Assembly (NCBI GenBank): GCA_947561395.2
Contig: OX387184.1
Span: 26,526,766 to 26,590,765, forward strand
Source of the DNA: Buxus sempervirens
Lineage: Eukaryota > Streptophyta > Magnoliopsida > Buxales > Buxaceae
Length of the DNA: 64,000 nucleotides
Direction of reading: 5' to 3'
Shown piece after piece: positions 12,511 to 24,054 of the stretch (position 1 is its first letter; every line of letters begins with the position of its first letter). The notes under the pieces were generated by a model. It made no database searches. It was not told the DNA's origin and worked only from the letters and a program-made list of their open reading frames with translations. Position numbers and translations under genes: made by a program.

Positions 12511-12900
12511 AAACCTTTGGTTGGTCTTTTTCGTACCAATCAAACTCAAAATTTTGTGGGACCCTTGGAAGCCCTAGAATATTCCCAAAAAAACCTTTTT
12601 TTGGTCACGAGAACCAATCAAAATCAAAAATTTATGGGACATTTGGAAGCCCTAGAATATTCCAAAAAAAAAAAACCTTTGTTTGGTCACGAGAACCAAT
12701 CAAAATCAAAAATTTATGGGACACTTGGAAGCCCCAGAATATTCCAAGAAACCTTTGTTTGGTCACGAGAACCAATCAAAATCAGAAATTTATGGGACAC
12801 TTGGAAGCCCCAGAATATTCCAAGAAACCTTTGTTTGGTCACGAGAACCAATCAAATCAAAATCTTGTGGGACCTTTGGAAGCCCTAAAATATTCCAACA
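12511..12900 (+). repeat. Five tandem repeats of ~76 bp
   Basis: Each unit holds CCTTTG, GGTCACGAGAACCAATC, TTATGGGAC and TTGGAAGCCC in order. Units begin near 12511, 12591, 12673, 12751 and 12827; the last two starts are exactly 76 bp apart and nearly identical. The unit length is not a multiple of three, so the three overlapping open frames here are by-products of the repeats. Confidence 0.85.
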
Positions 12901-12995
12901 AAAAAATGGAAAAATATAGAAAAAAAAAACAAATAAATCCAGACTTGTGTTCACCTAACTCACTTATCTACATTTATAGGTGTGACTAGGATTAA

Positions 12996-14153
12996 ATGGG
13001 AGTTGACACGTTTCTTTGTGTTTTCCTTCTCCAGGTACACTTACTTGCAATCATTGCTCCCGTGACCAGATCCAAAGCTCGAGCAATAAATACTGAAGAG
13101 AACCAAGCCCAAGCTACTGTCCCTGCCCAGGACTTTGCTCAGCTGCAAAAGCAGGTGGCCGGACTAGCCAAGATGCTGGGAGACTTACTGGCGGCTCAGG
13201 CCCAACAGGCCCAAAACCAAGCCTCAACTTCCAATCAAGCACCACCACCTCAAGCTTACATTCCACCTCCTACTCAACCCATGCCTGAACCCATTTCTGA
13301 GCCAGTCCCTGAACCTATTCTGATCAGGGAAAACACTGTGGAGTATGAGAAGGAAATGGAAAAAGAAAAAGCCAGGGAGGAGACGGAAAAGAAACTCCTG
13401 CACAAGATAGAAAGGATCCAGGAAGAACTCAAGGAGGTGAAGGGGGGAAATAGTTATGGAGGCACCACCTTTGACGACCTGTGCATATACCCGGATGCAT
13501 GCCTACCGGCCAAGTTCAAGTGCCCAGACTTTGACAAATATGATGGCACGGGTTGCTCAATGAGCCACTTGAAACTATACTGCGGGGCCCTATGCCAATT
13601 TGGCTGGGATAACGGCATTCTGATCCAACTCTTCCAGAGGAGTTTAACAGGGTTGGCTCTAAGGTGGTTTGCCACCGTGGACCATGGCAGGATCAGAAGA
13701 TGGAAGGACTTGGCCGACGCCTTCTTGGACCAGTATAAATTTAACTCGGAGATCGTGCCAAACCGGTACGACATGATGAGAATGAGCAAGTGAAAAGAGG
13801 AGTTTGTAAGGCAGTATGCCAAGAGGTGGAGAGAGGCCGCCTCCCAGGTCAGGCCACCGATGTTGAAGCTTGAGATGATCTCAACCTTTGTAAGCACACT
13901 GGGCCAACCCTTCTATAATCATCTGGTGGGTCAGATTACCACCAATTTTGCAGCCCTGGTGCAGGTGGCAAACCGGATCGAGGAAGGGGTCAGATCAGGA
14001 AAACTTATTGACTACTCTACTTTGACCGGGCAATCTGATTCCTCCGCTTCCCTAGCACAGAAGAAGGGGACTAGGTTTAAGAAGAACGGTGCCAGAAAAG
14101 AAGGAGAAGTAAACCTGGTACATGCTACTCCCTCCAAGAAACCCTCCATGTGA
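12996..14153 (+). pseudogene. gag polyprotein remnant, Ty3/gypsy Tat lineage
   Basis: The frame starts with a Q/A/P-rich region and a predicted coiled coil with many E and K residues (about residues 105-150). It then enters a retrotransposon gag capsid domain: PAKFKCPDFDKYDGTG, a leucine-rich segment, LTGLALRWFATVD, WKDLADAFLDQYKFN. A TGA at 13791-13793 interrupts it, and the same frame continues with EEFVRQYAKRWREAA, the expected next part of the domain, so the stop is a single substitution. The frame closes at 14153 and coding continues in another frame. Gag would form the cytoplasmic particle that packages element RNA. This copy cannot make an intact product. Confidence 0.82.
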
Positions 14154-15307
14154 ACATCTCTGCACCCCAACAGGCCCAGCAGGCCCAGCAGTCATATCAG
14201 ACTCCTCTTAATGTCAATTTCTCCCCCTTCGTGCCTGCAAATCAGAGGAGGACTTTTACCAAGGAAGAGAAGGATGCCTGGATGGCAGCAAGGAGGAGCA
14301 GAGTTTTTACTCCCCTTCCCATGTCTCTCTCCCAACTATTACCGACCCTGTTGAAAGGGGAGTATGTGACCTTGAAGGAGCCCAACCCAAATTCCTCAAA
14401 ATGGAGGAATTTTGATCCAGCAGTCACTTGTGACTATCACATGGGTGCACCGGGGCACTCTACTGACACTTGTTGGATGCTGAAGCATGCTGTCCAGGAT
14501 CTGCTGGATCAGAAGGCCCTGGTTTTTAATACTGCTGCGCCCGCCCCGTCAGGAAATGATATCGGGCAAAACCCTCTGCCTTTCCACAATGGGGCAGGCC
14601 CGTCCAACTCCAACACTGCCATATCTACCAGGAGAAGGGCCTATGACCCATCTCAACTTATAGCACCCGTGGGGACCTCAGTCAAGGTCCATTTCTTCCA
14701 AGAGAAAGAAGAAGAGGAGGTCAATGTTGTCTCCCAAAAAAATGATCATGCTGCTGAGGACATTAGCTCCTCTTTGAACCGGGTATCCTCTCTTATGGCC
14801 CAAATAAACATTGCAAGGCCTCCTTTGGTCTTCAATTGCAGTCCACCCACCTGTTCTCCAGCCAAGCCATCAAAGGCTCCATTGGTCGTCAACCTTGACC
14901 CCACCACTGCTTCCATCACGTCTTCTGTTCCAACAAAATCCAAGCTCCAACCCTTGGTTGTAAACATTCCTGCATCTTACAATGTCCCTAAACCGGCCCA
15001 TACATCCCGGTCAAAACTCCAGCCGTTGGTGGCTAATGTTCCTAAACTAGCCTATTCTGAGGCAGCTGTACCATGGAATTATAGCGAGGGGGTCACGGCT
15101 ACGGTTCCGGTGGTCAGGAACCAGAACCAGGAAGAGGTAAAGCTCATGACGAGGTCAGGGAAATATGTGGAAGGAGCAGAAAAAGAAAAAGAAACAGAAG
15201 TCGAGAGAGAGAAAAAAGAAACAGAAGAAAAAAGAAAATTAAAAGGAAAAACAAAAGTAGGAGAAGACACCCCCAGGGTGCAGAAAATGAGGCATCAGAC
15301 CTCATAA
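14150..15307 (+). pseudogene. gag 3' part with CCHC-like knuckle and linker
   Basis: This frame follows gag after a shift near 14150. It has a Q-rich start, then TKEEKDAWMAARR and a knuckle-like segment with C-x2-H-x5-H-x4-C spacing (CDYHMGAPGHSTDTC), followed by LKHAVQDLLDQ as in Tat-lineage gag proteins. A long low-complexity linker with repeated PLVVN motifs and a K/E-rich tail leads towards the protease. The frame ends at 15307 and the protease is in the third frame, so at least two frameshifts separate gag from protease. Some retroelements use programmed shifts, but with the additional stop codons decay is more likely. Confidence 0.7.
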
Positions 15308-15336
15308 AAATAATTAAGAAAAGCGAATTCAATCTT

Positions 15337-16071
15337 GTGGATCAGCTAAACAAAGTCCCGGCCCAGATTTCAATACTGGGTCTTTTGCTGAATTTTGAAA
15401 AGCACAGAGACGCATTACTAAGGTTGCTACAGAGTGCACATGTATCCCAGACTATCGATCCGGACCAACTAGGCAAAATGGTTGGTCAAATCTTGTCACA
15501 CAACGTGATAAATTTCTCCGAAGGTGAGATAAGCCCAGGTGGATGCTACCATGTCGACCCTTTGCACATCACAGTGCTTTGTAAGGGCAGCATGATCGCA
15601 CGAGTTTTAATTGACAATGGGTCGGCATTAAATGTCTGCCCATTAATCACTTCTGTCAAACTTGGTCTGGATCAGTCGAAGATCAAGTAGAATGGGAGGA
15701 TAGTGAGGGCTTTTGATAGCTCTAAGACACACTCCCTAGGGGAGATTGAATTGCCGGTCACAATTGGACCGAATATTTTCAACATCACATTTGAAGTGAT
15801 GGATATTACAGCAGCTTTCAATCTGCTCCTAGGGAGGCCGTGGATACATTCGGCTAAGGCAATACCATCCACGCTCCACCAAAGGGTGATAACTGTCCTA
15901 ACTGAGAACTTGGTGCCTCCCATTGTGTCGCCTGATGTGCCCTTGATAAATGTGGATTTGACTGTCGACAAGATTGCGTTCCACTCGTTTCAGTTTGAAA
16001 TGGTCAATTTCATACCTGGGGGGTGTGAGAAAAAAGAAAAGAAAGGGACTACTGCTGAGAGCATGGAATAA
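15337..16071 (+). pseudogene. Retroviral-type aspartic protease remnant
   Basis: The frame contains GGCYHVDPLHITVLCKGSMI and then VLIDNGSALNVCP, the place of the catalytic D-T/S-G-S motif, here D-N-G-S. The second conserved block is FNLLLGRPWIH. A TAG at 15688-15690 interrupts the frame between them; it would be a C-to-T change from CAG. Such proteases cleave the element's polyprotein inside the particle. After residue LTENL the similarity I can recognise fades and the frame ends at 16071. No reverse transcriptase, RNase H or integrase frame follows. Confidence 0.75.
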
Positions 16072-16321
16072 GAAGCCTTAGCATCGATTTCCGACCACAC
16101 AACTCCAAACATGTTATCAAACCAAATCATTGATGAATAAAGGTAAAGAGTAATTCTATAACCACTTCTTGAACACAAGTTGGAAGTAAATCAATTTCAT
16201 GTTTAGAGAAGACCAGTACAAAATATCCACGGTTGGTTTGCAATTGTTGTTTACTCTGCAGAACTGATTTTAACTAGTTACTTGAATGTTAAACTTGATC
16301 TAATCCATAAGGAATTGGTAG
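16072..16321. other. Non-coding junction after the protease
   Basis: This stretch has stops in all frames and no retroelement domain. It ends at the GCGTG target duplication of the minus-strand solo LTR. The polymerase part of the Tat-like element was therefore lost before that insertion, or was never present in this copy. Confidence 0.4.
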
Positions 16322-17360
16322 GCGTGTGTGGGCGCGTTGGGAACGCGGCATGGGGAAGTTCGGAGTCGCCACCGCCTGATGGGGTGCAGGCGGACACCTG
16401 GGTGCCTAAGTTTGTCTATTTTGGGCTTTGGTCTGCGGCTTGAGATTCTAAGTAGGGTCTCGGTTGTGGTCTGGGGAAGTCCGTAGACACCCCAGTCCAC
16501 CCCGTCGGATGACGGGTCCCATGGGTTCCATGGTTTGAGTCAGCTTTACTTGGTCTTACCCGATTCCTAATCCGATATGCGATTGGGTTAAGTCTGTTGG
16601 GACCTCCTGAGTGGTGTGGGTCCTTTTAATTGATTTTATTTTGCTTGATTTAGGTGATCTGAGTCTGATGGGGTGGGCCTTGTTGGAAGGCCCACGGTTG
16701 CCTTGGTGGGCTTGGGTGAGCCCATGTGCCCATGGTGGGCCTCTGTCTAAGCCTAGGAGGCCCTTAGGGCTTTGGTGTAATGAATTAATTTTACTTAATT
16801 TATTCAAGTTAGAGACTTTAGTGATTTTCATGCAAGGGGTTGGTCTGCATTGGTTGGCGGGCCCCGGGTGGGCCCCCATGATGGATGCCAACAAATGTTT
16901 TCAATTTATTTTATTTAAATCTGCCAAGATGACTTGGGCACTGGGCTTGGGGCCTGTAATCCAACTTTGGGCTTGAAAGCCCGATTCTTTGAAGTTTAGG
17001 GTTTGCACCCCAACTTGGTTGATTAGTGGGCTTTGGCGGGCCCGATAGGCCCTAACCCTGGGTCTCGGCCAAACCACGCAGTTTAAACATCATTCCACAA
17101 GATGGGTTCGGGTGGGCCGCATTGGGTTTGGTCCACTTTTTGGTTGATTTATTTATCTTGCTTATTTACATGCGAATGGATTTATTGGGCTGGGTGGGCC
17201 CCGTTGGAAGGCCCACAAATGTTTCCAATTGGACCGGCAGTCCATGTCCCAAGTTGGGTTTCCGGGTGACCTGGAAACCCTATTGGTTGACTTGGTTCGG
17301 TTAAAAATAGCATGAAAATTCAACAAGGATCAAGAAGACACAAAAAAAAGGCATTTCTGC

Positions 17361-17428
17361 GTGTATCCGGCCTTAGTTGCCGGATACACACAAGCTGTAG
17401 GTGATCCGGCCTGAGTTGTCGGATCACC
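17361..17428. promoter_or_regulatory. Two 7-nt-loop hairpins downstream of the LTR TATA box
   Basis: GTGTATCCGGC / GCCGGATACAC (17361-17389) is a perfect 11-bp stem around CTTAGTT. GGTGATCCGGC / GTCGGATCACC (17400-17428) encloses CTGAGTT. They lie in the transcribed part of the minus-strand LTR, about 1.7 kb beyond its TATA box. Confidence 0.7.
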
Positions 17429-19147
17429 ACAGAATTGCATTTTTCGGGGCTTTGCCAATGGGGATGCATTTGAGGGCTTCTTGGGGGCTTTCTACGAGTC
17501 ATGTGGGCCCTTGGGAGGGCCCACACGGGTTCTGTTTTGGGGATGACTCCCACTTGGCTCACTTGGTGGTTTTCTTCAACAAAAGCAAGAGAAGGAGGGC
17601 ATGGGATTGCTGCCCCTCCTTGCTCTCTTTAAAGATTCCAGCAGCATTGTCGGGGCCTTAGCGCCCATCCATTCTCATGGTGTTATGCCACCAAGTAACA
17701 AGTAATTCCAAACCAAGAACCCAAACCTCATACTATACAAGTCAAACATAAAACCAACATACGGTGGAGCATGGAACAGCAACTAGTTAAAAGGGAATAT
17801 CTACTAAAATACAATGATTAAGCATTGTTAAGTAGGCTAAGGATGCATGGGGGTTTGTGAGGAGTAACCATCTTCATGCATGGGTTTGGAGGTGCTGCTG
17901 TTGGCTCCCAACAGCAACTCGCATGAGCCACAACAGTGGGTACCGAGGTAGGGAATCATGCTCACATGGATCTTATATACGCAAGCATGCATTTAAAGCA
18001 AATAAACGACCAAGTAAAACATGTAACCACCGATAAGAGCTAACGGGAAACCTGCTGTAGGTAGGGCAGCAACTTAAAATGAAAGGAGAAGGGTTTTAAG
18101 CATGCTATCAGGGCTGGACATGGCCTAAATTCTGTAGGAGAAGGGGCCTTCATGCTTGGGGTGATTTGGAGTTTCTAAGTCTGCTGGGACAGCAATTACT
18201 AAGGGGTATTGAGGTCATAACCATGGTGGGAGGGGGGGGGGGGTGCATCTCAAGACGCAAAAACAGCAAACTAAAAGAAACCAAGTAGGCATGCTAAAGC
18301 CCAAAACAGCAGGTGGTAGGCTGGGGGAAACATGCATGTTAACACGAAGTAATACACTGAATAACAAAAGATGGACATGCATTCATCCCTAAGCCCAACA
18401 GCAAACCCCAAAACAGTAGCATATTGTAACTAAAACCAAAGAACAAACAGCAAAGGGAGGTATGGCAACGGCAAAAACACCCACAGAAAATATAAGAAAG
18501 AATGGGAAAAGAGAAAAAAGAAAATCAAGAAGGGATGTGGGGGGATACTTAGGGATACATTAGGTGAAGGAGGGAGGAACACGCTCCTCAAAAAAAATGC
18601 TTAGAATAAGCCCAAGAAGAGCGGCTACAAGGCATTAAAATGTGTAAACCACGGGCTTTCATGCTCCCTAAACTAAACTACGTGGAACTTTTGCTTGTAG
18701 TAGCTTCATGCCATAAAAAGAAAATCAAGTGCATGTAGAAAATAGCATGAAGACAAGCCCATGCCAAGTAGGAAAGCCAAAGTAAGCATGTTAGCAGAAA
18801 AATCCAAATTTAACATATGAGGAATACAACATGACGTGGAGCCTTACCTGGAGGTTCTTGTGCTTGGTAGTAGGGTGGAGACACCCTTTTGGAAGCCGGA
18901 CAGCAGTTGGAGCTTGCCTCTCCTTGCACCAACAGCAACTACCCACCTTCTTGTTGGGTTGTAAGTGGAGATGGAGGAAAAGGAGGATAAGAATGGCTTG
19001 GGTGGTGTGGAGAGGTGATGGAGGGCTAAAGGGAGTTGAAGATGGAAGGTTTCGGATGAGAAAAAGTGGGGGAAGAAAGCTGGAAACTAGCAAAAGAAGC
19101 CAACCCCCGGCCAGAGGTGCTGTTGTGCTTTTATAGGCAATTTTAAT

Positions 19148-19353
19148 GTATCCGGCATTAAATGCCGGATACACTACATGTCCTTTGTATCAGGCATAAA
19201 ATGCCGGATACAAACAAAATTATTTCAAAAATTTAATGCTGCCGCGAATTTGTCGGGCAATCGGCGCGAATCTCGCCAAGCAAATCTTTCTATCCGACAT
19301 TTGAGTCCGGATATGAAGAGGGGCAAGTGTATCTGGCATATTTGGTCGGATAC
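19148..19353. promoter_or_regulatory. U3 array of four 7-nt-loop hairpins in LTR copy a
   Basis: The hairpins are GTATCCGGC / GCCGGATAC (19148-19172, loop ATTAAAT), GTATCAGGC / GCCGGATAC (19187-19211), TATCCGAC / TCCGGATA (19291-19313) and GTATCTGGC / GTCGGATAC (19329-19353). All have a loop of 7 nt. They sit upstream of the minus-strand TATA box, in the same relative place as in the other LTRs. Confidence 0.75.
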
Positions 19354-19941
19354 AAATCGAAAAATTACGGATTTGCCCCTCGACTTGACCGATTCGACCG
19401 ATTTGACACTTTTGAGCAATTACGGATTGGTCCCTGCGAATTTTGGTTTAGTTCCTGAGATTTTTAGTGACTTTTGAATATTTAAGATTTAGTCCCAGAG
19501 ATATTTTGCTGCGTTGGCTGCCACGTGTGCAGTTCCTGCGCCACGTGTGCAGTTTCCGGTTTTGCTGCTCGGAAACTTCAACAGCTCATATCTCCTTTAT
19601 CCGAACTCCGATTTGAGCAAACTCAATTGCATTAGACTCGTATCGGAGCCCTATATCCAATGACATAGGGCTAAGCACTTGGCACAGGGTTCGAGGAAAA
19701 GTCAACTTTCGGCTCTCCCTCAAGTTTGACCGGCCCACCGAACCTTCATCCGGACTCCGATTCCAGCAAACTCAGTTGCGTTGGACTCGTGTCGAGATTC
19801 TCTATCCAATGAGATAAAACAAGGTAGCCAATTATCACTTGATCAAAAAGTCAACTTTTGTCCCCTTAGGGTTTGACTTTTTAGTTAGGGTTTGCATTTC
19901 CGGCTCTTCTGAGAGCGCAAAAATGACGTGCTTACAGCGTG

Positions 19942-21589
19942 CTATACATCGTTGGAAAGCTCTACGAGTCTAGCTTCCAACACAATAAACAGTTCATAAT
20001 TCTGAGTTTCCTACAGGAAGTTATTGCTGTTCTACTCCATGTGGTTCAAAACAGCCCCGAAACCTATTGGACGGAAATCATCCATTTTTCCGGATTTTTC
20101 TTGCAATACCTCGAGTTCCGATTGGTCCGAAACCAATTCCATTCAACTACAATTACCCTAAACTAAATTTTAGGATGCTAATATGAATTTTTATGCTAAG
20201 ATTTCTAGCCCTCGCAAGCCACTGAAATAGTTACAAATTTGCGGTAGCATAATAAAAGGCTTCTTGTTTAAGATAATCTTAACTGTTAATGATCAAATGT
20301 GAAATAAGAAGTTTGTGATGTTTGATTAAGTACACAATACTTGCATGTATAACTGGGTACTTAATTGGGTGATGAGCTAATTGTATATAGCCATACCTCG
20401 GTAATGTAAGGCATCGGCTAATGCTAAACACATACTTGGGTATTAAGCTTTATACAAATGGGGTATGTAGTGTAATATTTCTATATATATATATATATAT
20501 AAGATACTGTTGTGTGTTGTATTTGTTTAATTTGAACCAGAAGGGGATTTGCATGATTTCATCCCTACCCTTCATATAGGTATACATATATGAAAAGGGT
20601 TGGTGACAGCAAGTCATAATGTTCTCTTCCGAGTTATTTTTATGTTTTATTAGTAAGATTCATGAGGATTATTGAGATTTCATGAGTAAAATTATTGAGA
20701 ATGCATTGGTAATTTGGAATTATTGAATGTGTAGTGGAAGCGTGGTGGTTTTAGAAGGCAAGGGTGAAATTTCATGAGAAGAATTTCTCCGTCAAGACTT
20801 GGTGTTGGTAATCATAATGGTTACATTAAATCTTGGAGACCTTACCTTTATGAGATAAAGTTTGAGGTTAATCTGATTTCAAGAGTTTGAGGTGCACCTT
20901 TTCACAAGAAAATCATAACGAGAGATTTATAGAGAATTTCTTTTGGATTGTTGCTGACAAAGAAAGCAATGGAATTTATGTGGTGATAGATGTGAGAATG
21001 ATTTTCAGAAGTTGAAGCAACAATTGTCTATGGCTTTAGTTTGGTTGTGTTTCTAGTAAGGAGAATTTTTATATTTAGTGAGAGGCTTTCCGCGTAAATT
21101 TGGTCTGTGTGTTGAGGTAGCAGCGAAGAGTAACAAATTGTGCTTCATGGTTATCAAATTATGGAAAGAGGAATTATTTAATTATGATCTTGAGTTAGTA
21201 ATTATAGTGGATGCATTTAGGTTGTGGGGGCATTGTCTTATTGGGGTAAAGTTTGAGATACTCTAATTTCAAGAGTTGAAGATAAACTTTATTTAGTAGA
21301 ATCTTAGTGTGATGCAAAGGAGATGAGATGAATAAAACTATCCGGTTTTTGTTAGCACCTCATGAAGTGGTAACATAGGTTATATAGCCGTTTTTCCGAA
21401 AATTCTAGGATTATATTAACTTAGGTTTACATTTGTCTTGATTTGAGAGTTGTGTTAATGTAATGTATTTTGTATTCAGTTTAGTGATGTAGTTGTTTTT
21501 GGTGTGGTCGAGTATTGTTCATTTCATGTTCTCTTTCATTCTGATATATCGATTTTGGTTGAAAAAGATAACCCTTGGAAATGAGTTAC
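19942..21589. other. Non-coding DNA between two solo LTRs
   Basis: I see no gene. The first 250 bp (GTTGGAAAGCTCTACGAG...) resemble the U3 phrases of other plant LTRs. A short (TA)n lies near 20480-20500. Open frames such as 21078-21266 have no recognisable domain. Confidence 0.35.
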
Positions 21590-21594
21590 GGTTA

Positions 21595-23241
21595 TGTAGA
21601 CACCCCAAATTGTACTACAAAATGAGAAAATAATTGAAAATATTAATTGGGATTTGAAACAGGTAAAAAATGCATAAAATTCAATCATTTAAGCAGTGCC
21701 CGTATTGTACCTACGGGCTGGTCGTGCCCGAATTTTATATACGGACACGCAGTGCCCGTAATAAAAATGCGGACACCACTTGCCCGCAATATATTTACAG
21801 GCGCAGGAGATTTGTGCGAATTTGATCCTTGCTCGATTTCTGAGCCTTATCTTCAGTCCAATATCTCTTTAGATGAGCAAATTATCTCTTTTATTCGTTC
21901 GAATTATCCTTGTTGGCCATGGATGTGCATTATCCCTATTTTTCAATCCAATCTGGTGGATCATGGTATATCCCTCTGGACCAGCCTTACCCCTGGGTTT
22001 GCCTATAAATAGAGGTGAGATCCTTAAGCAAAGGGCCACGAAATTTTGAAGTCTAAGGAGCTCCAAGTGAAGAAAGGAATCTCTGCTGCTCTGCTTGCTC
22101 AATCCAGGTAAGTCTCTTTTCTCTTTTATTTTCTGTTTTCAATTCTAGAAGTAATAGGATCTTCTCCTTTTTTCTAGAATAAGGCATTTGATTGTGTTTG
22201 TATACCCAAACCTATCTTCAAGTACCTCAAGAATTCTCTCTAGCCGTAAAACGTGAAGAGAGAGCTAGGGGAAAAGAGAACAGGTGGATCCGTAGGGTAG
22301 ACCCCCATGTGCTCTAATCTGTGAGATATGACTGCTTTGAATATCCTGATCATGTTTTAATGGTTTTATTTTGAATCTAAATGAATCCTATGAATCCATG
22401 ATGTTTATAGCATGAGATCCCCACTTTTTTTCTAAAATTTGGATTTTTCACACTTTTGCACCTACAGCACTGTTTTCGTGATTTTTGTGATATTAGGCTA
22501 AGATCCTGGATCTATCATGATCTATATGATAGATTTGGATTCAGAAGCTTGAAAGTAACTTCTAGGGTTTCATGATATGGTTTTGAATCCTTTTTCACTT
22601 TTGAGAGAAGACCCTATGGGTCTAAGTTCTCCCCTTTTGATGTTTTTCATCAACGTGGGTATTTTTGGTTTTGATTTCTTGATTTAATGTGAAATTTGGG
22701 CTATATCTATGTCCTAGACTGTTCAAGTTCAATTCTGCAATATTTTATAAAAATCATATTTTTCTAGATTTCTAGAATTTAACTTGAAGCCAGATTTTTG
22801 AAGTTTTCACTTTATTTTGGTTTTATTTGATTTTATCTCAATTTTATTTTAATCATGAAACCCTAGGAATGGTATGATCATATTTGAAATTTCTGAATCA
22901 ATCAGGCTATTCGTATGAAAAAAAACCATACACTTTTGTCTTTTGTGTTTTTTTATGATTTTTGTAGCAAGCCTTCTTTATTTTAACATGAACAATACCT
23001 GGCAACCACCTTGTGTGGATGAATAGGGGTGCCTAACACCTTCCCATGTTCATAACCTAATCCCCTTACCCATTTCTGGTTGTTTTTTTTAGGGTTATTT
23101 TTACCCTAAATTTGCCTTTTTGTGCTTATTTGAGATTTTGGTGTCCATTCACACCTAAACAAAATAGTGGCGACTTTTTGTTTTTAACCAATCCCGTGTG
23201 ATGATCAGGAAGTCATTGAATTGATTTTTCCATGTCTCACA
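21595..23241 (+). mobile_element. Solo LTR of the 7835-type family
   Basis: It starts TGTAGACACCCCAAATTG, ends ATGTCTCACA and is flanked by a perfect 5-bp duplication, GGTTA (21590-21594 and 23242-23246). It shares the TATA region (CTATAAATAGAGG), the splice-donor-like AGGTAAG and the GGTGCCTAACACCTTCCC block with the LTR at 7835-10308. It has its own duplication, so it is an independent insertion and not the missing 3' LTR of that element. Confidence 0.9.
21696..21818 (+). promoter_or_regulatory. U3 array of four 7-nt-loop inverted repeats
   Basis: The clearest is GCCCGTA, loop TTGTACC, TACGGGC (21698-21718). Three more follow with imperfect GTGCCCG.../CGGACAC-type arms and the same loop length. 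The homologous LTR at 7835 has a different stem sequence (TATCCGAC) in the corresponding position. Confidence 0.6.
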
Positions 23242-23532
23242 GGTTATGCTACGTAACTCGGATCCAGGGCGTTACAAATGGTATCAGAGACTGCCCCAAC
23301 CGGAAAGTGTGGGGGTTCGGCCCAACGCGAGGACGCGTTGTCCCATGGAGGGGAGTATGTGGCATCTTGGCTGTCTGAGTGGGCGGCTGTGATGTGGGTG
23401 GGGTGAGAGACCTGGGCGAGCTACCACAGTGGTGAGCTACCAGGCAAGGATGTGCATATGGTTGGGATCCCACAACGCTCGGGGATGCTATAAGTAGTCT
23501 TAAGACCCCCAACTAAGCAAGAGGCCTTTTAA

Positions 23533-23638
23533 GGAGCAACACGGGACTAAATCCCCTGGGAACCCTAAAGTTAAGCGTGCTCAGGTGGGAGCACTGCTAG
23601 GATGGGTGACCCTTGGGAAGTTTTCTCGTGTTATCCTT
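23533..23638 (+). repeat. 5S rRNA-like segment in the first Cassandra LTR
   Basis: AGTTAAGCGTGCT (near 23569) matches the A box of plant 5S genes. AGGATGGGTGACC (23599-23611) matches the C box, in the normal order and spacing. The 5' part and several stem positions differ from functional plant 5S RNA, so this is an LTR promoter remnant and not an rRNA gene. Confidence 0.8.
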
Positions 23639-23874
23639 AAAAACAAATCCGTGAGGGCCCGTGGGCCTAGAGCGGACAATATCTTGCTGGCTATGGGTCT
23701 GGGGTGTTACAAATATGTGGCATCCTGGCTGTCTGAGTGGGCGGGGTGAGAGACCTGAGAGAGCTACCACAGTGGTGAGCTACCAAGCAGGGATGTGCAT
23801 ATGGTTGGTATCCCACAACGCTCGGGGATGCTATAAGTAGTCTTAAGACCCCCAACTAAGCAAGAGGCCTTTTA

Positions 23875-23981
23875 AGGAGCAACACGGGACTAAATCCCCT
23901 GGGAACCCTAAAGTTAAGCGTGCTCGGGTGGGAGCACTGCTAGGATGGGTGACCCTTGGGAAGTTTTCTGGTGTTATCCTT
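23875..23981 (+). repeat. 5S rRNA-like segment in the second Cassandra LTR
   Basis: It has the same A-box and C-box motifs as the first LTR, with a few substitutions (GCTCGGGTG instead of GCTCAGGTG, which is closer to plant 5S). It is probably the same kind of RNA polymerase III-type internal promoter. Confidence 0.8.
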
Positions 23982-24054
23982 GAAAAGAAATCCATGAGGG
24001 CCCGTGGGCCCAAAGCGGACAATATCTTGCTGGTTGTGGGTCTGGGGCGTTACA

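Larger units (their letters stand above)
10330..12995 (+). other. Untranslated internal region of the Tat-like element
   Basis: This is a long leader between primer site and gag. It holds about four degenerate 150-bp repeats (10560-11120), undistinguished sequence (11120-12060), a second 7-nt-loop hairpin array (12064-12204) followed by a TATA-like TATATAAAAAG near 12392, and five 76-bp repeats (12511-12900). No coding frame with a known domain was found. Long repeat-bearing leaders fit the Tat/Ogre lineage. Confidence 0.6.
16327..19936 (-). mobile_element. Solo LTR (copy a), Tat-like family, minus strand
   Basis: Read on the minus strand it begins TGTAAGCACGTCATTTTTGC and ends CGCGCCCACA. 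It is flanked by a perfect 5-bp duplication, GCGTG (16322-16326 and 19937-19941), with no internal domain between, so it is a solo LTR left by recombination. It shares its start, its TGGCGACTCC block near the end and the overall layout with the LTRs at 24955-33187 and 40157-42558. At 3610 bp it is about 1.1 kb longer than those, mostly between 17.5 and 19.1 kb. The TATA box (minus, CCTATAAAAGC) is near 19131. Confidence 0.88.
23262..24054 (+). mobile_element. Cassandra-like TRIM with 5S-derived LTRs
   Basis: An LTR end (GGGCGTTACA) is followed by TGGTATCAGAG, a typical methionine-tRNA primer site, then a short internal domain ending in a purine-rich GGAGGGGAG. Two LTR copies follow in tandem: 23358-23711 and 23716-24054, both starting TGTGGCATC and ending GTTACA, separated by 4 bp. 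Each LTR carries a 5S rRNA-like segment. This layout is that of Cassandra, a non-coding terminal-repeat retrotransposon in miniature. The complete 5' LTR is missing, and the extra 3' LTR suggests unequal recombination. Confidence 0.8.

Noticed and set aside
12517..12989. Three open frames of 76-123 residues
   Set aside because: They are three phases of the same 76-bp tandem repeat in the retroelement leader.
13454..13897. 147-codon minus-strand frame
   Set aside because: It is antisense to the gag capsid domain and has no independent support.
16300..17661. Open frames on both strands in the GC-rich part of LTR copy a
   Set aside because: They overlap one another on opposite strands within a defined solo LTR and show no domain.
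21595..23241. 3' LTR of the retroelement that starts at 7835
   Set aside because: It has its own perfect GGTTA duplication on both sides, so it is a separate solo LTR.
23533..23981. Functional 5S rRNA genes
   Set aside because: Only the internal promoter part matches well. The 5' part is altered, and both copies lie inside LTRs of a Cassandra-like element.
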